Origin: Nostoc sp. GT001
GTDB taxonomy: Bacteria > Cyanobacteriota > Cyanobacteriia > Cyanobacteriales > Nostocaceae
Assembly: GCF_030382115.1 (NCBI RefSeq)
Contig: NZ_JAUDRJ010000003.1
Span: forward strand, 4,174,844 to 4,233,738
Direction of reading: 5' to 3'
DNA: 58,895 nt
Shown: piece by piece, positions 26,703-36,386 of the stretch
How positions within the stretch are numbered: position 1 is the first letter of the stretch
How the letters are laid out: each line of letters opens with the position of its first letter
Notes under the pieces: generated by a model
What the model saw: only the letters and a program-made list of their open reading frames with translations
Databases searched by the model: none
What the model was told of the DNA's origin: nothing
Program-made: the position numbers and the translations under genes

Positions 26703-28292
26703 TTAGGCTTGTTGTATTTCTGGACGACCATCTTCAACCACAAATGAAGCCCGCTTACTAATCGTGCCATTTGGGGTTGTGACTTTTGACATAACCAAAT
26801 AGTCTGTCTTCCAGGTTGTGGGAGTCAAGGCACAGCGAACATATCCCCGTTGAGCATTGTAGAACTTAATGTGTGGGTTATCGGGTAAGTAAGCTTCAAC
26901 GTTGGGGTTGCTGTCTGCCCCATCGCCACCGGAGCTAATTGAGGTAGCGACAAATTCACTTCCAAGTGTGGCGGATTCTGGGTTATCAAAGTTAGCCTTC
27001 AGATTCATCGCCCAGTTAGAATGCACATCACCTGCCAAGGATATTGGATTAGAAGGCTGGCGCTGTCCGAGGAAAGCCATGAGGCGATCGCGCGAAGCCA
27101 CATAACCATCCCATTTATCCATGCTGTAAGTTCCGCCTTCCCCTGGTGTTGTGTCTCTTTGAGCAATTGGTACTTGCTGCGCCAAAACATTCCACTTCGC
27201 TTTTGAGTTATTTAGACCATCGAATAACCAATCCTCCTGTGCCTTGCCGGTAATCGTTGCATTCGGATCTAAGTTTTCTGGGCAACGTTCTTTAGTGCCA
27301 TCACCACAGGGCTGATCGGTGCGGTATTGGCGGGTATCTAAAACATGGAAGGTGGCTAAGTTACCAAAGGAGAGCCGACGGTAAAGTTGCATATCGGGGC
27401 CAACGGGACGCGAGAAGGGGCGGAGTGGCATGTGTTCGTAGTAAGCCTGATAAGCAATAGCTCGCCGTTGGAGAAAAATTGCCCGATCCTGATCTGGTTC
27501 AGTATCAATTTGTGAGATGTTGTTGGCGTAGTTGTTTTCTACCTCATGGTCATCCCAGGTAACAATCCACGGAAACGCTGCATGAGCTGCTTGCAGATTG
27601 GTATCGGTTTTATAGAGGGCGTGACGGTTGCGGTAATCCTCTAAAGTAAAAATTTCTGAACCATTGTGTTGTCTAGGGCGATTTTCTGTGATTCCCCCTT
27701 CATAGATGTAATCGCCCACATGCACTACTAAATCGAGGTCATCTTTAGCCAGATATTTGTAGGCAGTATAGTATCCCTGCTCATAGTGCTGACAGGAGAC
27801 AAGGGCAAAGTTAAATTTATTTAAGTAGCTATTTGCTAAAGGCGCTGTACGAGTGCGACCAACGGGGCTAGCGTCTTGACCGACAAGAAACCGATACCAG
27901 TACCAAGTATCAGATTGCAGTCCTTCTACCACAACTCGAACTGAATGAGCTAGTTCTGGAGTTGCCAGTACCGTACCTCTGGAGACAATCCGCCTCATAT
28001 TAGAATCAGTTGCAACTTCCCAGCGAATTGGCACATTCACAGGTGGCATTCCACCTCCGTTTAGGGGTTCAGGAGCAAGACGAGTCCAGATCACTACGCT
28101 GGTAGGATAGGGTTCACCCGATGCAACACCTAAAGTGAAAGGATAATTGGAAAATCTGCTTCTAGCGATCGCTCTTTGAGAAGAAAATTGGTTAGCGATC
28201 GCCAAACCAGATAATGCTCCTGCTCCAATAATTAAGTTGCGTCGTTTGATTCGACTGTGCAAGAACTGCTCAAAATTCCGGTAATCTACCAT
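26703..28292 (-). CDS. PhoD-like alkaline phosphatase, Tat-exported
   Basis: A 529-residue secreted phosphodiesterase/phosphatase of the PhoD type, which typically uses Fe and Ca to take phosphate from organic esters. A Tat signal is visible in the first 40 residues (KRRNLIIGAGALSGLAIANQ). The N-terminal Fn3-like domain (FTLGVASGEPYPTSVVIWTR) is followed by the catalytic metallophosphoesterase part: ALVSCQHYEQGYYTAY, VVHVGDYIYEGG, VTWDDHEVENNYAN, SLAGDVHSNWAMNLKANF. These contain the expected metal ligands. It stands alone, with mobile elements downstream. Phosphate-starvation control is usual for the family, but I did not identify a Pho box in its promoter. Confidence 0.92.
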   Translation of the reverse strand: MVDYRNFEQFLHSRIKRRNLIIGAGALSGLAIANQFSSQRAIARSRFSNYPFTLGVASGEPYPTSVVIWTRLAPEPLNGGGMPPVNVPIRWEVATDSNMRRIVSRGTVLATPELAHSVRVVVEGLQSDTWYWYRFLVGQDASPVGRTRTAPLANSYLNKFNFALVSCQHYEQGYYTAYKYLAKDDLDLVVHVGDYIYEGGITENRPRQHNGSEIFTLEDYRNRHALYKTDTNLQAAHAAFPWIVTWDDHEVENNYANNISQIDTEPDQDRAIFLQRRAIAYQAYYEHMPLRPFSRPVGPDMQLYRRLSFGNLATFHVLDTRQYRTDQPCGDGTKERCPENLDPNATITGKAQEDWLFDGLNNSKAKWNVLAQQVPIAQRDTTPGEGGTYSMDKWDGYVASRDRLMAFLGQRQPSNPISLAGDVHSNWAMNLKANFDNPESATLGSEFVATSISSGGDGADSNPNVEAYLPDNPHIKFYNAQRGYVRCALTPTTWKTDYLVMSKVTTPNGTISKRASFVVEDGRPEIQQA

Positions 28293-28383
28293 TCTCTACT
28301 CCTGGCTAACAAGTTAAAGTGCAGCAACAGCTAACACAAAGAAGGTGGAGTAATCGGAGGAAAATTTCGTAATTATTTCCTTA

Positions 28384-28481
28384 TACCAATTCTTTATTAA
28401 AACCCATATAAATAACCCCACCACCCTTGTTAAGGACAGGTTGGGAGGGGTCATAATGTGCAGCTTTATAAAAAATTGGTA
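28384..28481. mobile_element. Possible short MITE upstream of phoD-like gene
   Basis: TACCAATTCTTTATTAAA at 28384 and TTTATAAAAAATTGGTA ending at 28481 are imperfect inverted repeats around CACCCTTGTTAAGGACAGG and GGGAGGGG text. No gene. It sits in the 325-base gap between the PhoD-like gene and the PEP-CTERM gene. The ends are short, so confidence is low. Confidence 0.35.
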
Positions 28482-28617
28482 CGATCAAAATCAGATTTTA
28501 AGTTCCAATTTTTCCCTCTGCTATCAATGTGTCAGATGTTGTTTCCCCCCACATAAAAGCCTACTAATAAGAGATTAATCCTTGGCAAAGGAATTGTTAA
28601 TATCAACTTAACCAAGG

Positions 28618-29169
28618 TTAGATTTTAATCTTTTTCATTGATGCTACCTTTCTCTTCATCATTATTGAGCCAAGGCTACAAGCAAAAAGAACACCAACTA
28701 AAGGTGTAGATTCAGGTACTTGTCTATAAGAAACTGTACCTGATATAAGTTCAGCATTGGGAGAAGTTTTAGAGTAAATTGTAAAATCCTCACCAATAAT
28801 TTCATAACTGATAGAACTGGAAGGATTAGCTTTATCATTAAACTGATAATCTAATCCAAAATACGTTTGTCCTGTTAAGGATGTGGTTTTAAAAACAAGA
28901 GGAAAATCTGGGTAATTTGCATCATCTTGTTCAGTGTAAATGGTAGAGTCGCCATCAAATTTGAAAGAAAGTGACTTAATGGGAGCTTCGGTATTATAGT
29001 CATTCCTGAAGGTTGAGTCATCAAAGCTAAAAAAACCATTGTCCTTTGTTAATGGAGTATCAACGGTGAAAGCGTAATTAACAATTGCAGCAGATGCAGA
29101 TTTTACATCTATGGTAGAAAAACCTAAAGCAATAGTAGCAGCAACCAATAAATTTGGAACCAATTTCAT
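28618..29169 (-). CDS. PEP-CTERM-type exported protein
   Basis: About 183 residues from the ATG at 29169 (MKLVPNLLVAATIALGF), which has AGGAA upstream; an upstream ATG at 29208 adds 13 residues without signal-peptide character. Signal peptide, cleavage near SASAA. The body is beta-rich (VNYAFTVDTPLTKDNGFFSF, YEIIGEDFTIYSKTSPNAEL). The C terminus is a PEP-CTERM-like tail: VPESTPLVGVLFACSLGSIM followed by MKRKVASMKK, that is a VPE motif, a membrane helix and a basic end. Such tails direct sorting and cleavage by an exosortase and often go with extracellular polymer. No exosortase is in the window. Mature function unknown. Confidence 0.8.
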   Translation of the reverse strand: MKLVPNLLVAATIALGFSTIDVKSASAAIVNYAFTVDTPLTKDNGFFSFDDSTFRNDYNTEAPIKSLSFKFDGDSTIYTEQDDANYPDFPLVFKTTSLTGQTYFGLDYQFNDKANPSSSISYEIIGEDFTIYSKTSPNAELISGTVSYRQVPESTPLVGVLFACSLGSIMMKRKVASMKKIKI

Positions 29170-29208
29170 CTCAATTTTCCTTACCATCAACTTCTGTAAA
29201 TAATGCAA

Positions 29209-29596
29209 TTACAAGCTACAAAAATAGCTTTTATCTAACTTACTTATTTTCCCAATTGAAATCCATAACTGTTCGATCCAGTTATGAAATCATTTTTCAA
29301 TAAGAAGCAAACAACTGCCCAAATTGTTTTGAGACACCCCATTTTAAAATTAGGAGTTTAAGCAAACTTTAATCAAAGGTAAAATTGAAAAAGAATTCAG
29401 AATGGGCTTACGCCCCGCTGCGCTAACAGGAGTCCGAATCAAGACGCTCGTTAAAGAAGGGCGGGGTTAAATTATCAATTACATTACTAAATTCTCAATA
29501 AAACAGGTTTTTCCGTTGCGATGCCTATGCGTAGTGTACTAGAGGTAATCGCATTCCAAAATAGCCTATTCCTGTTTTTAGTTTTAACACTTAGTC
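29209..29596. other. Intergenic DNA with interspersed repeat copy 2
   Basis: 388 bases without a gene. At 29393-29433, GAATTCAGAATGGGCTTACG and CCCCGCTGCGCTAACAGGAG repeat the sequence at 3661-3705 in reverse complement. A fragment TTGCGATGCCTATGCGTAG near 29516 belongs to the other repeat family. Confidence 0.55.
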
Positions 29597-30469
29597 TTAA
29601 CTCAATTGTATTGCCTCTAATTCTTCCCTTACAGATAAAGGCTGATACCCCAATGCAAAAGCTTTGGAACTATCCAAGGAAACATCTGTTGGTCTAGGTG
29701 CTGCCATTTTCACATCTTGTTGTCGGCAAGATTTAAGTCCGGTAGCAGGAAGTTGAAATACTTCTACTAATATCTGTCCAAAATCATAACGCGAAATCCG
29801 CTCTTTGCCACCTAAGTGAATGATGCCGTTAACTTTTTCTAATGCTAATAAAAGTCCTTTGGCGGCAGTTGTTCCACTTACTGGTGTGCGAAATTCATCT
29901 ATAAATAAACTTAGTTCTTCTTCGGCTTGTAAAGTTTGAATAAATGGCTGAATAAAGCTTTTCGCTGTGGGTGTTGCTGCACCAAACATCAACGGCATCC
30001 GACACACTGCGGTCATGGGATACCTTTCTAGCATATCTGCTTCTGCGATCGCCTTTTGCTCACCGTAAAGATTTACAGGGCACACGGCATCTGTTTCTTG
30101 ATAGGGAGCATTTAAGCCATCAAAAACTAAGTCGGTTGAAGTAAAAGCACAAGGAATAGAATTATCCGCACAAAGCCCGGCAATATTGCAGGATGCGATA
30201 ACATTAATTGCGTGGGATTCTTTGGGGTTGGTTTGACAAAAATTTGGTTGCGAATGTGCAGCAGTATGAATAACTGCTTCTGGTTTTACATCATTAAAGA
30301 TACGTTTCAATTCCTGAAAATTTGTTAAGTTCGCTTTTAACATTTTCATGTCAGGAATTTCTAAGGGATGAGATAAATAAGTGCCATAAATCTCCCATTC
30401 TTGTTTTGCAAGCTGGCAAAGATGCCACCCTAAAAAACCACTTGCTCCGGTGATTAACAATTTTTTCAT
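29597..30469 (-). CDS. NAD(P)-dependent SDR, RmlD-like sugar-nucleotide reductase
   Basis: An extended short-chain dehydrogenase of about 290 residues. The ATG at 30469 places the nucleotide-binding TGASGFLGWHL at the start (KKLLITGASGFLG); an ATG seven codons earlier is less likely. The catalytic Tyr-Lys pair is in NLYGEQKAIAE, and THTAAHSQPNFCQTNP-like text (HTAAHSQPNFCQTNPKESHA) is the RmlD signature region. RmlD makes dTDP-rhamnose; close relatives include the MAT2B-like group. No rmlA/B/C genes are nearby, so the substrate is uncertain and I give no gene symbol. Likely cytoplasmic and monocistronic. Confidence 0.82.
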   Translation of the reverse strand: MKKLLITGASGFLGWHLCQLAKQEWEIYGTYLSHPLEIPDMKMLKANLTNFQELKRIFNDVKPEAVIHTAAHSQPNFCQTNPKESHAINVIASCNIAGLCADNSIPCAFTSTDLVFDGLNAPYQETDAVCPVNLYGEQKAIAEADMLERYPMTAVCRMPLMFGAATPTAKSFIQPFIQTLQAEEELSLFIDEFRTPVSGTTAAKGLLLALEKVNGIIHLGGKERISRYDFGQILVEVFQLPATGLKSCRQQDVKMAAPRPTDVSLDSSKAFALGYQPLSVREELEAIQLS

Positions 30470-30547
30470 GTCTAATCGCAAACCGCTCAAGAAAAAATCC
30501 TTTCTACAGCAGGTTTATATTCTACACTGAGTGGTGGTGATAAAATA

Positions 30548-31291
30548 CTATTGCAGTAATTCCTGAAACTGCTTTTTACTACGCACTTTGCTAAAGTCTG
30601 GGTCAGTTTTTGCTAATTTCTTGTATTTATCAGGAACAAGCTTGATTGCTTTGTCTAGATTCTCAATTGCTAATTCTAGATTGCTTTGTAAAGCATAAGA
30701 GCAAGCTTTATTGTAATATGCTTGGTGCAAATCTTGCTTGATGGCGATCGCTCTATCATAAGATGCGATCGCATCTTGGTAGCGGTGTAGCTTTGTCAGA
30801 GCAATGCCTCGGTTAATTAAGGCCTCATATTTGTCGGGTTGGATAGCGATCGCTCTATTATAGGATGCAAAAGCATCTTGGTAGCGTTGCAACGATGTTA
30901 AGGCGATGCCTCGATTATACCAAGCTTCATATTTGTCGGGTTTGATGGCGATCGCTCGATCATAGGATGCAAGAGCGTCTTGGTAGCGTTGCAACGATGT
31001 TAAGGCGATGCCACGGTTAATCCAAGCTTCAGGACTCTCAACTTTGATGGCGATCGCTTTATCATAAGCTTTTATGGCATCTTCATAATTTTGTCTATCT
31101 AATAAATTATTGCCTTGATGAAAGTAATCTTCTGCTTTTTGCGTAGCCTTCGCTTCTATGAAAAGTTGGGTTACATTGCTTTCTTGAACAACCTGTGTAG
31201 TATTTTCTGCCGATGAGTTTGCCCCACCACTACAGCCAAATGCCAAGAAAGTTATCAAGCCAGATGCAACGAAGCAGTGCCGAAAAACCAT
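30548..31291 (-). CDS. TPR-repeat lipoprotein
   Basis: 247 residues. The N-terminal hydrophobic segment ends in the lipobox FLAFGC (Cys20), so the protein is likely anchored to a membrane facing outward or the lumen. From about residue 50 it consists of five to six 34-residue TPRs with strong internal repetition: YDKAIAIKVESPEAWINRGI, ALTSLQRYQDALASYDRAI, NRGIALTKLHRYQDAIASYD. The DNA repeats too, with several GCGATCGC sites at equal spacing. TPRs mediate protein contacts; the partner is unknown. A separate protein from the TPR protein at 17119, whose repeats are of the 42-residue type. Confidence 0.85.
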   Translation of the reverse strand: MVFRHCFVASGLITFLAFGCSGGANSSAENTTQVVQESNVTQLFIEAKATQKAEDYFHQGNNLLDRQNYEDAIKAYDKAIAIKVESPEAWINRGIALTSLQRYQDALASYDRAIAIKPDKYEAWYNRGIALTSLQRYQDAFASYNRAIAIQPDKYEALINRGIALTKLHRYQDAIASYDRAIAIKQDLHQAYYNKACSYALQSNLELAIENLDKAIKLVPDKYKKLAKTDPDFSKVRSKKQFQELLQ

Positions 31292-31932
31292 GCTGTACCT
31301 ACAAAAATTATTAGATGATGTTAAAATTTGTTAGTTTTTTGAGTATTATCAAAATACACTAGTTTTTACCCATTAATTTACTTATATTTATTTTCATAAA
31401 GAGTTTTGTTGACAATGCATAAAACTTTATTAAAATCAATAGTGTATAATATTATCATAATAAATACATATAAAGCAATCGCTTAGAACCTACTTTACTC
31501 AAAAAACAATTATTTGTGTTGCTATATATATTGCCTAGCTGGGACTCGTCCTAAACATCGTACTCGTGTAGTAATTTACCCTGATAAAAACCTTCTTCAA
31601 TCCGCTAATACCGACGGTATAAATCAGCCAGGATCATAGGGATGAGCGTGGATGTAATATCAGAATCGCTAGTTTTTCCAACCTTTATCTCTATTAATTA
31701 GTTTTATTTTTCTTCAAAACAAAACACAAAGTCAACTCTATATTATTGATAAGTTGTAGACATAATTTCTATTAAATACATGGCAACTTATATGGTTGAT
31801 ATTACTTAAAAACGCAATAATAGGAAATGTTTCTCATATAAATTCCTAGTGTATTGCTAATGCCAGGAAATAATTTCTGGTATTAAATTTGGATATTTTG
31901 TATTCATTATTTTCTATTAAGGATATAAAGCT
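31292..31932. other. Long intergenic stretch, no gene seen
   Basis: 641 AT-rich bases between divergent genes. I see no open frame with protein character, no palindromic element with clear ends and no known RNA. GCTATATATATTGCC near 31520 may be a worn MITE end. Promoters of both flanking genes should lie here. Confidence 0.5.
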
Positions 31933-33651
31933 ATGTCTATTTTCTCCCCTGATGGACGGACAAAAGTTAGCAACACCACAACTTTTCCGTTTAGTGCTAT
32001 AGGAAAGATGAGAATACGCTGGAAAGGCCCAGATGGGGTTATTGATACTGCTGATGATATTATCATCAACGGCTCTGGTGCGATGATTTCTCCCTACCAC
32101 TTTTTAACAGCAGGGCACTCTGTGTATGACACGAGATATGGGGGTTGGGCAGATAAAATTGAGGTGATGCTTGGTTCTAAAGGAAATATCATTGCTGGTA
32201 CAAACCGAGCTGACTACGAGTACTATGGTGAAGCCAAATCTGTTCATACACGTTCTTTTGAAGGATGGATTCAAGGAGATCAGACGAAAAGCGAAACTTT
32301 TCAATACGATATAGGATTGGTGACTCTTGACCGCAATATTGGAAACTTCACTGGCTGGTTTAACTATGGATATGACGATAATCTCACCAGTGGAACTTTA
32401 ATGAATGTTACTGGATACCCTTCTGATAAGTTTGATTCCAATATCGATGGGAAATTTGATAACTATGATATGTGGACTCAGAGTGGAAAAATCACAAGTA
32501 CAACTGACTCGATCTTGCGTAGTAATGAGCTAGATATCTCACCTGGCAATAGTGGAGGCCCTCTCTGGCTGAATAATTCCAACACAAATAAACCGACTAT
32601 TTATGGAGTAGCTTCAAATGAGACAACCAGCAACCAAACTCCGCTTTACAACGAGTTCGCCCGAATTACAAGCACTCGATATAATGAGATTCAAACCTGG
32701 ATCAACGAAGACACTACTACACGCAAACCCACTGACAAAGCTGATTTAGTAGATTCTGATGTGTGGTTTAACACAACTCTTGGAAGTTTTAGTAATAACA
32801 CTATTAAAAATGGGGAAAATTTTAGCATCACGGTCTATCCTCGCAACAATGGTACAGCCGCTACAGGTAATTTATCGGTTTCTTTTTACGCTTCTACTGA
32901 TACCAATATCACTAATAGTATTGGCTCTCATTACTTAATTGGTAATACAACTATTTCTTCGATTAATCCATTCAATTCGGGAACAGCGACTTGGAACGGT
33001 GCGTTTCCTAATATCCCAATTGGAAATTACTATGTTATTTCATTTCTAGATCCAACTAATTCAATCCAAGAGTTTGATGAAAGTTTAACTAGCAACCAAA
33101 AGGTATTTAGAACTTTACTCACTGTTGCCAATAGTGCGATATCACCTCTGACCATTTCATCAACTCTTAGCTCTTCTTTAACAGCCCGTGAAGAAAATCT
33201 CACCACAGGTACAGCCAATATTAATGAGACTGGTAATAATCAGCTAAATGGTGGAAATAGCAATGACATCCTTATAGGGGGAAGTGGTAACGATACTTTC
33301 GTTGGAGCTTTAGGTAACGATACCCTAACTGGAGGAACTGGATCTGATGTTTTTATTATTAATACCCCTTCTGAAGGAATTGATAACATTACAGATTTTT
33401 CGTCTTTAGATGACACAATTTATGTTTCTAAAATAGGGTTTGGAGGTGGACTTAGTGAGGGTATACTTCAAGCCACGCAATTTTTTATCGGTTCAGTAGC
33501 ACAAAACAGCAGCGATCGCTTTATCTACGACAATAATACAGGGGGATTATTTTTTGATGCTGATGGTACAGGCTTATCCGGTCAAATCGAAGTTGCTCAA
33601 CTAGGAATGGGTCTAGCCATGACTAATGCAAATATTTTCGTGATTGCCTAA
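31933..33651 (+). CDS. Trypsin-like serine protease with CARDB and RTX repeats
   Basis: 572 residues in three modules. Residues 1-260: trypsin-like protease with His in FLTAGHSVYD, Asp in FQYDIGLVTLD and Ser in SPGNSGGPLW, a complete triad. Residues about 270-390: CARDB-type adhesion domain (VDSDVWFNTTLGSFSNNTIK, DPTNSIQEFDES). Residues about 430-470: calcium-binding RTX nonapeptides (GGSGNDTFVG, LGNDTLTGGTGSDVFI), then a typical RTX tail ending FVIA. No signal peptide is present, as expected for type I secretion through a C-terminal signal. Probably an extracellular protease activated by calcium. No secretion genes are nearby. The next gene is convergent. Confidence 0.88.
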   Translation: MSIFSPDGRTKVSNTTTFPFSAIGKMRIRWKGPDGVIDTADDIIINGSGAMISPYHFLTAGHSVYDTRYGGWADKIEVMLGSKGNIIAGTNRADYEYYGEAKSVHTRSFEGWIQGDQTKSETFQYDIGLVTLDRNIGNFTGWFNYGYDDNLTSGTLMNVTGYPSDKFDSNIDGKFDNYDMWTQSGKITSTTDSILRSNELDISPGNSGGPLWLNNSNTNKPTIYGVASNETTSNQTPLYNEFARITSTRYNEIQTWINEDTTTRKPTDKADLVDSDVWFNTTLGSFSNNTIKNGENFSITVYPRNNGTAATGNLSVSFYASTDTNITNSIGSHYLIGNTTISSINPFNSGTATWNGAFPNIPIGNYYVISFLDPTNSIQEFDESLTSNQKVFRTLLTVANSAISPLTISSTLSSSLTAREENLTTGTANINETGNNQLNGGNSNDILIGGSGNDTFVGALGNDTLTGGTGSDVFIINTPSEGIDNITDFSSLDDTIYVSKIGFGGGLSEGILQATQFFIGSVAQNSSDRFIYDNNTGGLFFDADGTGLSGQIEVAQLGMGLAMTNANIFVIA

Positions 33652-33658
33652 TAAATAA

Positions 33659-33678
33659 AGACGCGAGAAATCGCGTCT
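33659..33678. terminator. Hairpin with GAAA loop between convergent genes
   Basis: AGACGCGA and TCGCGTCT enclose GAAA. It lies eight bases after the protease stop and before the crtO stop, so it probably terminates from both sides. The same hairpin type is a common Nostoc intergenic repeat. Confidence 0.6.
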
Positions 33679-33712
33679 CTACATGAGGGTTTTGAGTTTA
33701 TCTGTGCAAGGC

Positions 33713-35407
33713 TTAATTAATGCCAAACACTGACTCGACAGTGGACTTAATCGAATCCCGCGCATCCTTTAAAGTTTGGCTAATGGGATGTTTTGCCTGC
33801 AAAAATGCCCGCGCACAGTTGCGTCCCGGCATTCCCGAAATTGAGCCACCTGGATGAGTCCCTGCACCAGTCAAAAATAGATTATCAATTGGCGTTTTGT
33901 AGTTGGCTATTTCTGGCAAGGGACGGAAAAATATCATTTGATCTAAAGTCATGTCAACATGATAATAATTTCCTTTGTACGCACCTAGTCTTTCTCCTAG
34001 TTCTGCTGGACTTTCTACCCGACGGGCGATAGTTGCATTTTTGACATTAGGTGCATAGTCTGCCAATTTATCAATCACCCGATCTGCAACTTTGTTTTTC
34101 AATTCATCCGTCCAACCAGTTCCTTTTAAACCAGTACCTTCTGCACCAGCAATTTGATAAGGGGCAAAAAACTCAATCCATAGGGTGTGCTTGCCTGGTG
34201 GTGCTAATGTGGGATCTAAATAACTAGGCATCACCAAATACATTGATGGGTCAGCATCAGGAATTTCTCCCAAAGTGCATTTACTGTGGGCTTGTTCTAC
34301 ATGAGCCACGGAATCTGCAATTAAGATAGAACCAACGAGATATTCATCTTTGTGAGCGTGGTGTGGAAAGCGCAGTGGTTCATCTAAAGCCAAATCTATC
34401 TTGAGGATGGTTTCGTTATTGTTAACGATGCGGCGTTCTAATCTTTCCCATAAATCTGGATCGGCTGCGTTAACATCGCTTTTATCTGTCATTTGTAAGA
34501 ACAACCGCTTGGCATCAATATTAGAAATAACCCCGTGTTTGGCACGATATTCTTTCCCACCACCAACCCGCACACCTACAGCTTTGCCATCATCAATTAA
34601 AACTTTTTCAACATGTTGGTCTGTGAGAATAACGCCACCTTTACTTGTGACTAAATTCACCAAAGCTTGTACAAGTGCGCCAGTTCCGCCGCGAGGTCTG
34701 GCCATTCCCGGATTATGACGCATTGCCATCATAATTGCACCAATGGCAAGGGTTTTTTGTGATGGCGGCGCGCCCAGTTCTGATGCTAGTCTGGCTAGTG
34801 GCGCTTTCAGAAATTCTTCATCAAACCACTCGTTAAGTAAATCTTCAGCGCTGGTTAACATTGTGCGAATGAAGTCCAGCGTTTTGTTAGGGGAACCAAT
34901 AACTGAGACTAAATCTTTCAGTTTGGTGATGTCGTAGTTACCAAGGATGTCTATAACTGACTTTGGCGGTGCGTTAAACATGGGAATCATTGCACCTAGC
35001 GATCGCTGCCAAAAATCTACAAATTCTGCATATTTTTTGGCATCACGTTCGTTGTAACGGGCGATTTCTGCACAAGTCTTTTCCACCGACTTATGTCCTA
35101 AGAAATACTTACCATCAGGATGAGGACAGAAAACAACTGGATCGCACTCCAAATAATGCAAGCCGTATTTTTCTAGTTCTAATTCTTCAACAACTGGCCC
35201 TAAGTGAATAAATTCATGGTCAATAGCACACAAATTGAATTTAAATCCAGGAGCTTCTTGCGGTAAACATTCTTCAGTTGTTGCTGCGCCACCTGGTACA
35301 GAACGCTTTTCTAGTAACAGAACGCTATAACCAGCTTTTAGCAAATAAGCTGCACAAACTAGCCCATTATGTCCAGCACCGATTAGGACAACATCATACT
35401 CTTGCAT
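33713..35407 (-). CDS. crtO: Beta-carotene ketolase CrtO
   Basis: An FAD-dependent enzyme of the phytoene-desaturase superfamily that adds 4-keto groups to beta-carotene, giving echinenone and canthaxanthin. 564 residues. The N terminus has the dinucleotide fold (VVLIGAGHNGLVCAAYLLKA, then LLEKRSVPGGAATTEE). CAIDHEFIHLGPV, NEWFDEEFLKAPLARL, ELGAPPSQK and MARPRGGTGALVQAL are close to the Synechocystis CrtO as I recall it, and the C-terminal FAD segment LTGAGTHPGGSISGMPGRNC is intact. It is unrelated to the diiron CrtW ketolases. Located in the thylakoid or cytoplasmic membrane. Upstream neighbours on the same strand are a DUF2993 gene and a P450. Confidence 0.93.
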   Translation of the reverse strand: MQEYDVVLIGAGHNGLVCAAYLLKAGYSVLLLEKRSVPGGAATTEECLPQEAPGFKFNLCAIDHEFIHLGPVVEELELEKYGLHYLECDPVVFCPHPDGKYFLGHKSVEKTCAEIARYNERDAKKYAEFVDFWQRSLGAMIPMFNAPPKSVIDILGNYDITKLKDLVSVIGSPNKTLDFIRTMLTSAEDLLNEWFDEEFLKAPLARLASELGAPPSQKTLAIGAIMMAMRHNPGMARPRGGTGALVQALVNLVTSKGGVILTDQHVEKVLIDDGKAVGVRVGGGKEYRAKHGVISNIDAKRLFLQMTDKSDVNAADPDLWERLERRIVNNNETILKIDLALDEPLRFPHHAHKDEYLVGSILIADSVAHVEQAHSKCTLGEIPDADPSMYLVMPSYLDPTLAPPGKHTLWIEFFAPYQIAGAEGTGLKGTGWTDELKNKVADRVIDKLADYAPNVKNATIARRVESPAELGERLGAYKGNYYHVDMTLDQMIFFRPLPEIANYKTPIDNLFLTGAGTHPGGSISGMPGRNCARAFLQAKHPISQTLKDARDSIKSTVESVFGIN

Positions 35408-35512
35408 AGTTGGAATTTAGAAATAATTAGCTTTCTGAAATGTTAGAAAATTTTTATTACATTGACATCATCCCTCAGTAACAAAAATTATCTTTAAATA
35501 GTGTCAATCCTA

Positions 35513-36268
35513 CTAAAGAGAGATTAAACTTGATGAGGGTATTTGTTTTACCTGAGCTTCTAACATCAGTATTAAAGTACCTTTTTGTACTTCTATATCT
35601 TTGATAGAAAAAGCTATATCCTCCCATTTAAAAGATGGTATGTTCATCAGTTCTTTAGCTTTCTGCATGAACGCTGTAATTAATTCTATGGAAATCCCTT
35701 CTCCTTCAGTACAGCTAAAACCCTCCAGCATCGCGGGTTGTGAATGAGTTCGTGGGCGAGCGATCGCAGTGTAAGCTAAAGGGCGAGTATTTCCCATTTC
35801 CTTTAACAACACCTTTCCCCTAAATTCTATTTTGCCATCACCAGGTAAAAATACCTGAATTTCTTCTGGCTCAAAACTGACAATTTCCCCATCTACATTC
35901 AACCCAAAGTTTTGCATCTGGCTACGAACAAAGTCTGAGGTCAAGGCACGGTTAATATCTACTTCTGTGAGTACAACGCGAATAATTGTATTTACTGGCT
36001 CATTAAGTTCTATTTGACCAAAAAGAGCGCTAAAGGGATTGATGGCAATACTATCTGTTTGCAGTTTTATTTCTTGTACGCGAATGTCTTCTTTAATGAC
36101 TAATCCTTGCCCTGCAACCGCAACTCCATCTGCCTGTCCCTGAAGTATTTTTAACAGATCGGTTTTTACATCTATTTCTATTTGTTCTACTTCATCTAGC
36201 TGATTGGATATTTGTTTTTCAGCTTCTTGGGATAGAAATTGTTCTTCTAACCGATGCTCATCAGGCAT
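35513..36268 (-). CDS. DUF2993 (LmeA-like) protein
   Basis: 251 residues with no signal peptide or membrane helix visible. The DUF2993 pattern is clear: VAVAGQGLVIKEDIRVQEIK, ALTSDFVRSQMQNFGLNVDG, FRGKVLLKEMGNTRPLAYTA and the late FKWEDIAFSIKDIEVQKG. Actinobacterial LmeA of this family binds phospholipid through a long beta-rich tube-like fold. In cyanobacteria the role is unknown. It lies 105 bases upstream of crtO in the same direction and may be cotranscribed; a link to lipid or carotenoid handling is only a guess. Confidence 0.82.
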   Translation of the reverse strand: MPDEHRLEEQFLSQEAEKQISNQLDEVEQIEIDVKTDLLKILQGQADGVAVAGQGLVIKEDIRVQEIKLQTDSIAINPFSALFGQIELNEPVNTIIRVVLTEVDINRALTSDFVRSQMQNFGLNVDGEIVSFEPEEIQVFLPGDGKIEFRGKVLLKEMGNTRPLAYTAIARPRTHSQPAMLEGFSCTEGEGISIELITAFMQKAKELMNIPSFKWEDIAFSIKDIEVQKGTLILMLEAQVKQIPSSSLISL

Positions 36269-36386
36269 GAATTATTAATTCTCCTAAATGTCCTCTTACT
36301 CATAACTGTAAAGGCTAATTCTGGAGAGTAAATCTATATTGGGGTATAGGTAATTTGTGATTTAGAAATAAGACTGCGATCGTTAC

